A DNA stretch of 64,000 bases from Cavia porcellus (GCF_034190915.1 NW_026947484.1:69643482-69707481), one strand, 5' to 3'; numbered from the stretch's first letter, positions 44,163 to 55,010 are shown. Notes: a model not told the origin generated them from the letters alone. Made by a program: numbers and translations.

Positions 44163-44904
44163 GGGCCTGGGAGCTCTCATCTGAGTCCTCTGCGGGCCCC
44201 CAGTGGCAGGACTGCCTGGTGCCACCTCCTCCCCACGCTGGTCCCCTCTAGGTTGTGCCAGGATCCTGGGGGCTGTGTGCTACCAGTTCTCAGGCAGTGA
44301 AGCAGCCATCTGGGGAGCGAAGGCTGGCAAGGGGGAGAGGAAGCCGGGAAGAAGGCGCAGAGTCCAGCGATGGACATGCAAGGCTTCCCAGCGCTCGGAT
44401 GACTGGGAAAGGGTGGAGCTGCTGCGTCTCTGCGGTCTCAGTGAGCATCGCCCTCGGGCCCCCTGGACAGATGGGCGCTGAGGAAATGACCGGCAGAGGG
44501 TGTGCGATGGCCTGGAGGAAACGCGAGACTAGACGGCAAGGGCCTCACTGCAGGCCGTGGTGTGTGGCGGAGGTGGCAGGCATCGGCCTGGCCCTGACCC
44601 AGAGAGGCCAAGTGCCCAGGGGGACTCCGAGGGTCCCCAAGATCTCCCCAGAGCCTTCGGGGAGCTCCTGTGCGGGAGGGTCTGGATCGGGAGAAAGCTA
44701 CTGAGAGTGAAGTCGAAGTGGAGCAAGAGAAGAGGAGGAAAGAAGGTCCAGGGAGAAGCGAAGGGTGAGAAAGCGGCTGAGGGTCGTGGAGAGCAAGGCG
44801 GATCCCTGCGCACTGCCTGGATCAGTAAGGGTGCTGCGAGCTGGCAAGAGGGCAAGCCTGGCTTTCTCTGCCTTCAGAGTGCCAGGAAAATTGATTTTAT
44901 TTTA
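44163..44904. other. GC-rich stretch without an identified gene
   Basis: Holds plus-strand open frames of about 130-150 codons in two phases (44255-44704 and 44557-44946) rich in Arg, Gly and Glu. Overlap of phases, low-complexity composition and absence of splice or Kozak support argue for chance. A conserved-exon test would settle it. Confidence 0.35.
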
Positions 44905-45495
44905 AAGAGAAAAAAAAAAATAACAATTTCAAAACATGATAATTAGAGGGCTGGGGATTTAGCTCAGCGGCGTAAGCACCTGCCTTGCAAGCAGGCGATC
45001 GTGAGTTTGATCCCCGGTACCGATAAACAAACATGATAATTAGAAGATAACAATGTTTAATACATTGCATATTGCTATCTTTAAATGAGTCACTCAGAGC
45101 ACAAGATACGTACATCTAATTGCCACACAATATTAGCACAAACCTTTCTTTTCAATGAACTAAGAGAAATTAGTAGTATAACTATCAACTGTCTTTTATA
45201 TGTAATATATATACACATGTGTTATTTCTTTCAGCTTCTCACACTAGGGAGACAATACAATGTTTACACATATGAGTCTGATTTAATTTACTCTAGTTGC
45301 ATCCATTTATTTGTAAATGTCTCAAGTTTATCTTTCTTTATAGCTGAGTAGTAGTCCATTGTATAAAAATACCATATCCTTTTTATTTGTTCATCAGTTG
45401 ATGGACATTTGGGTTCTCAAAGATTTAACTATTATAAATTGTGCTGCTTTAACCATGGGTGCATGTATATCACTGTGATAGGATGTTTTTAATAG
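44905..45495 (-). mobile_element. 5'-truncated L1, T-rich tail lineage
   Basis: The minus strand reads from end-of-ORF2 (antisense gttcatcagttgatggacat at about 45390) through ctgaaagaaataac into a 3' UTR. That UTR closely parallels 35500-35705 (ttcattgaaaagaaa, gctaatattgt) and ends ctctttaaaataaaat at about 44895-44911. Confidence 0.8.
44948..45028 (+). repeat. ID SINE with perfect 16-bp target duplication
   Basis: gggctggggatttagctcag to gtaccgataaac, with almost no A-tail. aaacatgataattaga at 44932-44947 and 45029-45044. Confidence 0.96.
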
Positions 45496-45508
45496 GATAA
45501 TTGATTTT

Positions 45509-45595
45509 TTTCTTTTTATTGGTACTGGTGATGGAACTCACGACTGCGTGCTTACAAGGCAGGCACTTACGCTGCTGAGCTAAAACCCCAGCCCC
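45509..45595 (-). repeat. ID SINE with perfect 14-bp target duplication
   Basis: ctttttattggtactggtga, gctgctgagctaaaacccc. ggataattgatttt at 45495-45508 and 45596-45609. It marks the edge between the L1 and the next element. Confidence 0.95.
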
Positions 45596-45609
45596 GGATA
45601 ATTGATTTT

Positions 45610-46545
45610 ATATAAAATGAGCAACGGAAAAATATTGCAATCACATCCCAAGCAAAATTATAATAATGAAAAAAATAAAAATGACAATAACAATCCTTAT
45701 GGATAACAAAAGCATGTCAAAAAATAATGGACTAAAACTAAAACTAGTATTATGCCATGAGAAAGTAATAGAAAAAAAAAAAAAGAAAGTAATAGAAGAC
45801 TTGAAGGAGCAACAAATGGATCAGAGAGAAACATTCAGAAATGAGGCACCAGAATTTCAGAAATAATTTGAATGAAACAATTTCCAAACTAAACATTTAA
45901 GGAAGGTTTGGAGAAAACAATTGAAGCCCCGGGAAGTGTTTGAGAAGGGTCCCAAAAGCTGGAGACAGGTAAAGATCATGCAACATGCATAGAAGAGGCC
46001 CTGTATGAAACCTACAGGAGACAGGAGAACAAACACTAAAACAAGGTGTCAGCAAAGGCTGCCCAAATGACGAGATTTTGAAGAGCAGGCTGTCTAACAC
46101 TAACCTGAATAACTACAACTAAGCTGTATTCTGATAAGAGCTGCTTAACATCAAGAGAGAAGAAAACCTCCAGGAAAATAATAGTATGTGATACTTTAGA
46201 GAAAAAATAATTCTATCATTGGACATTTCTATGCCACAGAAAAATATACTAACCTACTTCAGGTACTGAGTAAAAGAAAATATGAGCTGAAGATTTTGTA
46301 TCCAGGAAAGGTGACCTGCAAATGTGAAGGATACAGGCTCCTACAAACACACAAGGAGGCAGTCCTGCAGTCCCTGAGAACTTCCTGAGAAACCCACCAA
46401 GAACAAAGTAACCAGCATGATGTGAGGGTGGTAAACATGTGATACAATGTATGGTCATCTGCAGGAACAACATTAAGTGAGCATTAAAGAAGGAAAGCAG
46501 AGCACTCCTGATGGCCATGTGATCCATCAAGGAGGACATGGAGCC
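45610..46545 (+). mobile_element. Old HAL1/L1 ORF1-related fragment
   Basis: 46240-46430 (ctgaagattttgtatccagg, aacttcctgagaaacccacc) follows the order of the region just after the ORF1 core in the ancient mammalian HAL1 element, as I remember its pattern. The rest is A-rich and broken. Low reading-frame integrity. Family is a tentative call. Confidence 0.45.
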
Positions 46546-46562
46546 AGTATATTAAAAGGGAG

Positions 46563-46705
46563 ACGGAGGGTGGTGGTGCACCGAGGGTGGTGTAATCCCA
46601 GCACTTGGGAGGCTGAGCAGGAGGATCACTGCAAGTTTGAGGTCAGCCTGAACTACACAGTCAGACCCTGTCTCAAAAAACCAAAAAAAAAAAAAAAAAA
46701 AAAGC
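46563..46705 (+). repeat. B1 SINE with small internal insertion
   Basis: gggtggtggtgcaccgaggg repeats ggtggt(g) around the start, then aatcccagcacttgggagg and a long A-tail. Confidence 0.88.
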
Positions 46706-46752
46706 AACAAAAAAGGAAGAGAATGGTGATGGTAGCTACAAACTTTTTTTCT

Positions 46753-46753
46753 T

Positions 46754-46787
<34 letters not shown>

Positions 46788-46860
46788 GTACCAGGGATCA
46801 AACTCACAACCTTGCACTTGCCAGGGAAGAACTTAAACCAGTGAGCTAAATCCCTGGCCC
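46753..46860 (-). repeat. ID SINE with 35-base T-run
   Basis: ttggtaccagggatcaaact, gccagggaagaacttaaacc, agtgagctaaatccctgg. acaaactt lies at both sides. Confidence 0.9.
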
Positions 46861-48064
46861 AGCAGTTACAAACTTGCTTCAAAGGATATTTAGCAAGCAC
46901 ATTTATTGGTGGTAGTAGTACATTTTTTCCTAAAACACACGAGAAACACAGGAGAAATCAGTGGATGTTTAATTTTATCATCTCTGTCCTTGAGAACCAG
47001 GATTTTTGGTGTACTTGAAAATAATACAGATTTAACATAAAGGAAGTTTAAAAGCCTGTAATCCTGAAGTTGAATTAAAAACAAATATTTCATCAGGATT
47101 TAAAAAAAAAGATCTCTTTACAAGAAGGTCCAGAAATAAAGACCAACCAAGATATATAAAGTTGGGATTCTGTTTTTTTTTTTTTTTTTTTTAAGGTCAT
47201 TTTCAGTAAACGAAACCAAGACTTCTTGGAGAAATAGCTGATTCTGGGTTTGGAAAAAGGGTATGTGTGAGAAACTCCTAAGATGCTTTCCTGTTTAGAT
47301 AGCAGAGAAGTTATGAAAGCCTGCTAGCTTAGCTCAAAGAAATCAGGAGATAATCTAAAGAAGTTCTCACTGACCAAAGAGAGACAAATTTCATTTCAGT
47401 GATAAGAATCGCCTGTAGCAGGGCACCATGGTGGTTCAGAGCTGTAATCCCAGCATTGGGGCGGCTGAGGAGGGTGGCATATTCAGCCTGGTTTATAATA
47501 GGGTGTCCAAGGTCTGTCACAACCAAAACAGAATTCCAATGCATTGTAAATTCCTTACCGATTGCATACTTATCTGTTAGAGATCTAGATCTATTCCCTA
47601 AAGCTTTGCTATAAGCCACATACTACATTGAGGGCAGCTGCGGAGCATGGGGAGCCCTGAAGCAATTCTGCCTCCAGTCCCCCTGGACATGCCAGTTGCG
47701 GTTATGGACTCATGATCGTCTGTCTCTGGGACTAGTTCTGCTGCACCCTCAGCAGGCATCTGTTGGCAGAAGGGCTCAGTTTGTCGCCATGTACGTTGCT
47801 CCACCCGCTGCCTAGCCATGGGTTAGGGTTACCTGACCTTTCCTGGTGCCCACGGACTATACTCCATCAGAGGGGCTTTGCTCTGTGAGCTCCCAATAAC
47901 ATTTAAAACAAATAAAAGCGACTGATTTCCTTCTGAGGGTGACGGAGAACCACAGATTATCCTCAAACCCACGGAAATAAGAAGTCACGCTTTTATAAAC
48001 CAACATGTTAGATAACCAAAGAGCAGATGAGGGGGAAGATTCGGGCAGAACTACTTCAGCTGGA
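46861..48064. other. Mostly unique sequence with a B1 scrap
   Basis: A B1 remnant (ctgtaatcccagcattgggg) at 47415-47490 and a T-run at 47173-47192. Otherwise nothing recognised. Confidence 0.45.
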
Positions 48065-48190
48065 GCTGGGCATGGTGGTGCACGCCTGTAACCCCAGCTA
48101 CTTGGGAGTCTCCAGCAGGAGGCCCATTGCCACCCGAGGTTTCAAGACCAGACCAGCGCAGGCAGCATAGCAAGGCTCCCTGCTCACATC
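48065..48190 (+). repeat. B1/Alu-like SINE, diverged
   Basis: gctgggcatggtggtgcacg, aaccccagctacttgggag. Confidence 0.75.
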
Positions 48191-48246
48191 AAAACCAAAC
48201 CAAAACATCAAAACAGAAAGGAAAGAAACTAACAGACAACAATGAT

Positions 48247-48360
48247 TGCCTGTGATCCCAGGACTTGAGCCTGAGGCAAGAGGATCACCTCCAACCTGGG
48301 CTATATAGGGAGTTCACCGCCAACCTGAACTACAAATCGAGACTTTGCCTCAAAACACAA
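48247..48360 (+). repeat. B1 SINE, 5' truncated
   Basis: gcctgtgatcccaggacttg, duplicated gagttcaccgccaacctg, ctcaaaacac. Confidence 0.8.
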
Positions 48361-48464
48361 AAACAGAAATGAAGAAAAGGAAGCAATAGCATTGGAATAC
48401 TACCACATTGTAACTTTTGACACAGTAACAAGCCTACACATTAAACATTGTCTTTAGTCTCTCC

Positions 48465-48875
48465 TTTCTGAGACAAAAACACCCAGCACCCAAGCTAAGG
48501 AAGGAAAGGCTTATTTGGTTAACAGTTTGTAGTTTAACTCCATAATCAGCTGGCTCCAAGGCAGGGTGGCATGGCAGAGGGAAATTGCAGAGGAGACACA
48601 GTTCATGGCAGGCATGAGACAGAAGGCAGAAGGGATCGAGCTACGGCTGACAATAGCAGCTTCTTTGTGCCCTTTTATGTTCTAGTTAGGTTACTTGGTT
48701 TAGGGCAGTGCCAACCAATCAGTGGAGTAATCACAGTAATTTAGTAATCACAAATCCTTAATCTGATCACCACACACTCTAGATCCAGCCACCTCTGCAA
48801 AGCCTGCTCCTCCTCCAAGGCAGCATGAGGCTTTGAGGAGGAACACATCCAGACACAAACCATAACAAACATCAA
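48465..48875 (+). repeat. Interspersed repeat, second copy of the 32215 family
   Basis: ctgagacaaaaacacccagc start, aggcttatttggttaacag, ggtggcatggcagaggg core, catgaggctttgaggagg near the end. Noncoding. Confidence 0.6.
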
Positions 48876-49172
48876 AAGACAGAGACAATAAAGGGAAACA
48901 AAGACATTATATGCCATCTGCTAGAAGAACACATTTCCCCTAAATCTTGCCAAAGGAATTGAACCCAGTCTGAGCAAGTCCCTGGATTCAGCTGTCAGTT
49001 TGTAAGAGGAAAAGCAAAAGGATCGTTTTGTACACACCCCAAGTACGCCATGCACAAAATCTAGACCAGCAGAAATCTCTACATATTAACTGTTCTGGGT
49101 TACTCAACAATATTAAAAAAAAACAAGAGAGAGGGAGCCTGTACATTACAAGAAATGCAAACAACCATTTTT
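48876..49172. other. No gene recognised
   Basis: A-rich unique sequence. Confidence 0.45.
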
Positions 49173-49185
49173 AAAAAGTTGGCAA

Positions 49186-49226
49186 CACCCCCTAATGCTA
49201 AATTTGACTGGCTTTAAAAAAAAAAA
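49186..49226 (+). pseudogene. RNY4: Retrotransposed 3' fragment of Y4 RNA
   Basis: The 30 bases at 49186-49215 contain gctaaatttgactggcttt, the distinctive 3' end of vertebrate Y4 RNA (a Ro60-associated small RNA), preceded by a C-run as in Y4. An A-tail follows instead of the polymerase III T-run. aaaaagttggcaa flanks the insert at 49173-49185 and 49227-49239, showing L1-type retrotransposition. The left duplication itself resembles the agttgg of Y4, suggesting microhomology at the 5' junction. Confidence 0.85.
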
Positions 49227-49239
49227 AAAAAGTTGGCAA

Positions 49240-50165
49240 GACTACAGAAGCCAAGGAGATGTACCTTTGGTTGATAAGTCATTAAGCAATACCAAGGAAT
49301 TATAAAAAGGGATAACAACCAGGAGAGTGGCAGGAAATGATTACAAGTCAGGATGGTGGCTGCCTTGGCAGGGAGGGCAGGGCGATGTTTGAGCTGGGGC
49401 ACACGGAGAGGAGAGACTGTCGGTGTTGGGCAAAGTTTTATTTGATGGCCTGACAGGTAGCTGTAAGCATTCTCCCAGTGATGGTTCACTAGGAGGCTTG
49501 CTGTGTGTGCTCTGTTCCTGTGTCTGTATTTCTATAGCTGTGTGAAATAAGTAAAAACATTTCCAAAGACCTAAACATTATACAAAATCTAGAGTGTGTT
49601 TTGTTCAAAATCTCCTCTCGCTTTAGAAGCACAAATGGTAGAATTATCCTACCACATACGCCTTCTGCTCTTTGGTTATTTCACTGAATATCTTACTTTG
49701 TGGGTGATTCTAAAATGGCATTTGGCCAACTGGATACAAATTACAAAGTTAGTTCCCAATTCTAAGCTATGATCTGTACGCTTTAACCTGCATATAGCAG
49801 TTTAAGAAAGCAGTTTCCTGTTGTAAGAGTAGGTTTTGTGTAGTCAGTAGATGTCTCCAGCAGAGGTTATCATTCATTGGACTCTGAAGGCACGCGTGTC
49901 TCAGAAAGTTTAAAATGTACCTGCCTTCACCTTCCACAGGCCTGCTCCCTCTTTGACCCTGACAAGGTCACCTGTGGGAAGGGTGGATTCCAGAGTTGGT
50001 AAAGTGCTCTTTCAGCATTTCTGTCAATGAACTCTCAGGCACTTAATGGCAAATGTTAAAACAACACACTGCGACTAACCTTTGTGCTTCTTTGTTGATA
50101 ACAGCCTGCTCGTGGTAGTAACCAGGATTAAAGAGGCTTCTGTAGCCTTAAATGGTATTCATGGG
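49240..50165. other. No gene recognised; possible 3' UTR of the minus-strand exon candidate
   Basis: Nearly 1 kb without SINEs, which would fit an untranslated region of the exon at 50166-50308 read on the minus strand. I did not find a decisive polyadenylation signal on that strand. Confidence 0.35.
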
Positions 50166-50308
50166 CTAGTAAATGTTTTCTGGGTGCCTTATTATATTAA
50201 AATAAAAACAATGGCCAACTTCATAAAGAGTTTCAACCGCACCTTTGAGTTTTAGGATGTGTTTCACTTTTTCAATCACTTTGGTACCTCCCACAGGGTT
50301 AGCAAAGC
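50166..50308 (-). CDS. Candidate terminal coding exon, minus strand
   Basis: On the minus strand a strong acceptor (tttctgcgccttcccttgctgccccag) ends at 50309. It is followed by an open frame of 46 codons plus stop reading LSFANPVGGTKVIEKVK, then LKLKGAVETLYEVGHCFYFN and a final NIY. The composition looks like a real helical/strand protein segment, and the surrounding 1.5 kb is repeat-poor. I do not recognise the family. It could be a chance open frame or a relic. Confidence 0.4.
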
Positions 50309-50309
50309 T

Positions 50310-51227
50310 CAGTGTCCTGGGGCAGCAAGGGAAGGCGCAGAAAGACACGGAGCTTAGCAGCCTGGGGAGAGTCAAGGTCTGCGTAGGAAGCAGCTAGCAG
50401 GCAGCACTGCCGGTGTCTGTGTGAGTCGCATGGGGTTGGAATCTGGTTTGATTCTGGTTCTCAGGCAAGATGGGCGCAGAATGCTCTGGGCTGACTTCTG
50501 TCCGTTGTTTTGAAATAACTTCAGGCTCACAGAAGAGGTAGACGTAGTACAGGGAGAGGTTCTTGGATTCTCCTTGCAGCTTTGTCTGCAGGGAGAGACA
50601 CGTACATACAGCACAGCCTCAGAAATACAAACTGACAGGCTGGATGTTCTACAGGTCTTTTTCAAATGACGGCAGTTTTACGAGCGCACTCTCGGGTAAT
50701 CGGGGAAGTCAACGGGCAGAGAAGAGAGGTGAGGAAACGCTGGACAGGAGGCCTCATGGAGAAGTTACTTCTGCGAACTGGCGTCCTCTTTTGTGTTCTT
50801 TAGTCTCTTGGCTAGTCCTATAATCCTGTGTCAACTCATCAAACTGCATCACTGACTGGGAGTTGGCTTATTACCTTCTGCGATGGACGTTACACACTTA
50901 TGCTGGTCTCTTACTTTGGGATCTGAGCATAGGCAGTCTCCTCCTATGTCATTATTTCCTGGAAGGCAGGTTATGGAAGTGGTTTAGAGTCCAAATGGCT
51001 CTGCCCATGTTAAGCATGGTTGCTGGATTCTGGGCTCCCCGGCATATCTGCAGACCTATGCAGTGCACTAAGTGGACTCATTTCTGTGTGTAGCAGTATC
51101 TGTGCTCTCTGTGCATGGTGAGAGTGGTGGAACTGGCAAAGGAGTGGGGCTTTTGGAAATTCATCTGGGGACTCTGAAATGTCAGGCAGATGTCTATGTT
51201 AAGAGGAAGCATTCTTAATAGATACTA
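50310..51227. other. No gene or repeat recognised
   Basis: Unique sequence with short open frames only. If the minus-strand exon is real this is its upstream intron. Confidence 0.4.
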
Positions 51228-51375
51228 TTTTTTGTTTGTTTTTTGAAATAAGGTCTTGCAGTTCAGGCTGGCCTTAAATTCACGATGTAACCCAGACTGG
51301 CCTTGAACTTGTGGCTGTGCTCTGCACTCAGCCTGCCGAATGCTGGGATTACAGTTGGGCAGCATCATGCCCAGC
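51228..51375 (-). repeat. B1 SINE
   Basis: tttttgaaataaggtcttgc, ggccttaaattcacgatgta, gggattacagttgggc. Confidence 0.85.
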
Positions 51376-51431
51376 AGAACAGTATTAATAAAGGGGTTTT
51401 CTTTTAGCAGTGCAATAGTATTTAATAAGAT

Positions 51432-51545
51432 CCAGGGGTGGTGGTGCACGCTTGTAACCCCAGGACTTGGGAGGCTGTGGCAGGAGGATTGTCACCTGTC
51501 TGAGGCCAGCCTGACCCGCATGGTGTGAGATCCTGTTTTAAAAAC
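51432..51545 (+). repeat. B1 SINE
   Basis: aggggtggtggtgcacgctt, aggctgtggcaggaggattg, ending ttttaaaaac. Confidence 0.85.
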
Positions 51546-51602
51546 AAAAACAAAAAACCCACCAAATAACTGTGATGCTTTCCTAAAACTAGGTGTTGGT
51601 GA

Positions 51603-51711
51603 GGCTGGGAATTTAGCTCAGCGGCATAAGCACCTGCCTTGCAAGCAGACGGTTGTGAGTTTGATCCCTGGTACCGATAAAAAGTTAAAGAAAAAAAAAA
51701 GGTAAAAAAAA
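51603..51711 (+). repeat. ID SINE
   Basis: ggctgggaatttagctcagc, B-box gtttgatcc, gtaccgataaaaagttaaag tail. ctag(g/a)tgttgg at both flanks. Confidence 0.92.
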
Positions 51712-52967
51712 AACCCTAGATGTTGGCCCATTTGACGGTCTAGAAGGCAGCTGACAAAGGAAGTTTGCACTATGAGCAGTGAGCGGATGGCTTGTGCCCA
51801 GCAAATGAACACGGAGAAGGAATTTTCAGGCAGAGGCTTGGCAGAGTACCGGCTGGTTACTCCGAGAAGTAAAACTGCCAGGGATGCATCTCTCTGCCCT
51901 CCCTCTTTCTGTCACCCTCTTTTATCCGTTTCCCTTTCCTCTTGCATCCTCCTGAATGCCTCCAGTTTTCTGTAGCCAGGTGCACTGCTTTCCAATCAGA
52001 AGCTGCAAGGGCTCCTGGGAGGGAGGAGGCGCCTGCAGCTCCGAAGGTGCTCGGATGGGTTTCTCGGTGTCCTGTGTCCCCCCCAAGGCAGAGGCAGGCA
52101 GCACGCGTGGAGATCCTGAGTGCTTCCAGCCCGCACGCTGCTGTGGACCGTGGGCAGAGCCGGCTAGATACGGAAGCGGGGAAGGGGCCAAAGCCCTCTT
52201 GCCTCAGTTTCCCTGATGGGATGTGAGGGCCTCCTGTTGACACCTTGGGACAGGTTCTGCCCGGTTCCTGGGGAGCCCCAGTCTGGAGGGAGTCATGTGG
52301 GACCCTTACACTGCTGAGGGGCCGCTGCACCAGCTCAAGGCCTATTCCAGGGGTCAAATCTGTCAGGCACTGATGTTTAACAGGGGCGGAAGGAAGGCAC
52401 CCTGAGGACTCCCCGAAATACACGTGTGTTCCTGGGCCGCCCCGCTCGTGAATTTGGGCTCAGTACTGATAAGAGGGTCTTCTCTGCTTCCATCCAGAGC
52501 CTTGAGCTGCAGGCTCTGGGTTTCCTGGGTGCTGTCTATGCGGTCTTAGACACATTTCATGCCTATGAATGCTTCTCCCACACCCAGGTACGAATTTTTA
52601 TCTTCTGATCTCTGCTGTACTCTGCAACAGTCGCATTTATTAAAGCTGTCATCTCCTCCTTTTGTCGATTTTCATTTGCACTGTGCTATTCCAACCTCAG
52701 AGCATGCTCTGGGGAAACGCGACCTTAGTACACGTCTGCTGTGTCCTGCTTCCCTGTGGATGCAGGCAATGCCGTAAAAACAGACGGCTTCACCTTCTTT
52801 ATCTGTATTGTCTTTTGAAAAGAGAAATCATGAGCCCAGTAAAGTACAGATGTTTAGCAAGTTGTATATATTAATTAATTTTAAAAAATTTAAAACACCA
52901 GGCTCTTCAGGGTAATACATGAGTCTTAAAACATCAACATAATATCATGGGCTCTAAACTTTTGCTT
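51712..52967. other. GC-rich unique stretch, no supported gene
   Basis: The longest open frame of the window (188 codons, minus, 51857-52423) lies here. It overlaps other open frames on the plus strand at 51942-52226, reads as Pro/Ser/Gly/Arg-rich low-complexity sequence, and shows no splice or initiation context. I treat it as chance in GC-rich DNA. Confidence 0.4.
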
Positions 52968-53055
52968 TCAGGAGGCTGAGGCAGGAAGATCATTTCAAGA
53001 TCAAGGCCAGCCTGAACTACACAGCCTGCCTCCACAAGACAAGACAAAACAAAAC
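52968..53055 (+). repeat. B1 SINE, 5' truncated
   Basis: aggaggctgaggcaggaaga, aaggccagcctgaactacac, ending acaaaacaaaac. Confidence 0.8.
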
Positions 53056-54124
53056 AGCACAACACAAAAAAGTAAATGATAGCAATTCTCAACTTCAGAT
53101 CTACATATAAGGCTGTGCTCTCCGGAATGTTTTGATTGCTGTGCCTTCAGGGTGTCTGGAGCTGGCTAGGTGCTTTTTTTGTCCAAGCAACTCACACGGA
53201 GTTTGGGCGCAGGCAGCTGTGAGCCTGTACCCCCAGTCCTGTGTGAATACTGAAAGGGTGCAGAGTCTGCTGAGGAGGGGTCCCATGCTGAAAGGTGGTT
53301 TTCCCAAAGGGTATCAGGAGTGTCTTGGAAGTAAAACTCTACAGAATCGAATGAAAGCAAAACCAAAGTTCACTAGGAATTGGCAGGTGAGGTTTTTCAG
53401 CTCTGAGCTCTGGTACCCTGGAAACACCCTGGGCCTTGGACCCAGATGTTCATCTTTCTTCTTTGGGATTCCAGTTCTGCCACTTGCTCAGCCTGGGGAC
53501 TGCATCACACAATGGATTGGGTAAACAATGTGCCGGATGAAAATAAGGCTTCAGCACCCGCCGGGGGCCAGGAAGTGTTCATTTCTTTCCTCTTCTACTC
53601 GTGACACATGCAATACTGGAAAGGCTATTTGGGGATGAGGATCTGAAATATTTAAATTTAGAATATGTAAAGTTTAGAGGGACGGAGTAGAGATCAGTGA
53701 GACAACACAGGCTTACCATACACAAGGTCCTGGGCTCAATATAGAACCCAAAGTATTGAAATCCATAAAATTTAAAATAGTGTGAGATTCCCATGTTATA
53801 GAAATGGCCGTGGCCACTCGAGGCTGAGGCTCAGGAATTTAAGCCAAGTCCCTTGGTCATGTTTTATTGGTTGCAAACTCACCGTGTTAAAGGAGTGGGG
53901 GAGCAGGCACCCCGCCGTGCTTACTGGAACAGGCAGTACCTACGGAACCCACAGCTCTGCTCCGGGAGGCTGGAGACAATGGAGCCATAGCCTGCGCTTT
54001 ACTGGAGGCACTCGCTGCCTTCCTCCCTTCCTTCCCGGAGAAACCCCTAGCCCAGCGAGGAACGTGAGAGGGTGTAGCTAGGCTGGGTGCCAGTATTTGT
54101 CCTGGTAACCTAGCGCATGCCTGC
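53056..54124. other. No gene recognised; one ID scrap
   Basis: ID-like ccatacacaaggtcctgggc near 53715. A GC-richer part (53860-54080) with opposed open frames has no exon support. Confidence 0.4.
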
Positions 54125-54360
54125 AGCCGGGCATGGTGGCCCAGGCCTCTGGTCCCAGCACAGGGGAGGCCGAGGCAGGAGGGTGACAAGTTTGAGGTCA
54201 GCCTGGGCCATTTAGTGGTTTAGTGTGACCCTGTCTCCAAATAGAAAATTTGCAAAAGGGTTGAGGATATAGCTCTGTGTGAAGGCCCCGGGGTTCCATG
54301 GTAGCTAACAACAAAAACAAAGAAAAGAAGAAAAGGAAAAAGAAAAAGAAAGAAAGAAAA
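54125..54360 (+). repeat. B1, ID fragment and (AAAG)-rich tail
   Basis: B1 54125-54245 (gccgggcatggtggcccagg). ID-like gaggatatagctctgtgtg at 54262. A-rich tail of AAAG units at 54310-54360. Confidence 0.8.
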
Positions 54361-54483
54361 CCAAAGGAAAGAGCACACACAGCTCTCAGTGTAAGCTTGG
54401 GTGTCAGTCTTGTGTGACAAACTGTCCACTAACATTTCAGACAATCTCAAGTAATGTTTTAGTATTTCTCCCCATCATATGTT

Positions 54484-54488
54484 TCTCT

Positions 54489-54542
<54 letters not shown>
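54484..54542. repeat. (TC)n microsatellite
   Basis: About 29 TC units, at the tail side of the minus-strand B1 that follows. Confidence 0.95.
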
Positions 54543-54543
<1 letters not shown>

Positions 54544-54545
<2 letters not shown>

Positions 54546-54660
54546 CTCTGAGGTGGGATCTTGCTGTGCAGTTCAGGCTGGCCTTTTTGAACTTGCAACA
54601 ATCCTCCTGCCTCAGCCTCCCAAGTGCTGAGACTACAGACATGTACTACCATGCCTAGCT
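54544..54660 (-). repeat. B1 SINE
   Basis: ctctgaggtgggatcttgct, gcctcagcctcccaagtgct, catgtactaccatgcctagc. The TC run occupies the position of its poly(T). Confidence 0.88.
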
Positions 54661-54681
54661 AGACTTTAAAAAATGGAATTG

Positions 54682-54929
54682 GAGTTTTGAAGTCCTGTAT
54701 TGCTTTCATTCTTTTGTTTTGATTGGTCTTCTTCTGTTCTGTCTTTTATTTAATTTTATTATGTCTGATGGTATGGGCAGTTATTTTGAAGATAACAAAA
54801 AGCATTATGGTGGCCATTGCTGATTTCCTCTTATCTTGTTTTAAAGTCTTGTGTCACATTCATTGTTTTATTTTGATTGACTCTATTCTATTTTGTTTGG
54901 TTTTATTCTCTTCAAAATTAAGAAAAAAA
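54682..54929 (+). mobile_element. 5'-truncated HAL1-like tail insertion
   Basis: Contains the module core ttattttgaagataacaaaa and ends ttttattctcttcaaaatta plus an A-run. ggaattg at 54675-54681 recurs at 54930-54936. It parallels 13460-13650 inside the large HAL1-like element. Confidence 0.65.
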
Positions 54930-54944
54930 GGAATTGAAATCTCA

Positions 54945-55010
54945 ATGACAGAATGCTTACCTGTCTGTCACGTGAGGCCCTGAGTTCAGTCCCCAGCATT
55001 GTGAACCAAA
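54945..55010 (+). repeat. Older ID-type SINE
   Basis: gcttacctgtctgtcacgtg, B-box gttcagtcc, cagcattgtg. Confidence 0.75.

Noticed and set aside
44255..44946. Two overlapping plus-strand open frames of about 130-150 codons
   Set aside because: Different phases of the same GC-rich stretch with Arg/Gly/Glu bias. Nothing distinguishes either from chance.
51857..52423. Longest open frame of the window (188 codons, minus strand)
   Set aside because: GC-rich, low-complexity, overlapped by open frames on the other strand, and without splice sites, Kozak context or recognisable domain.
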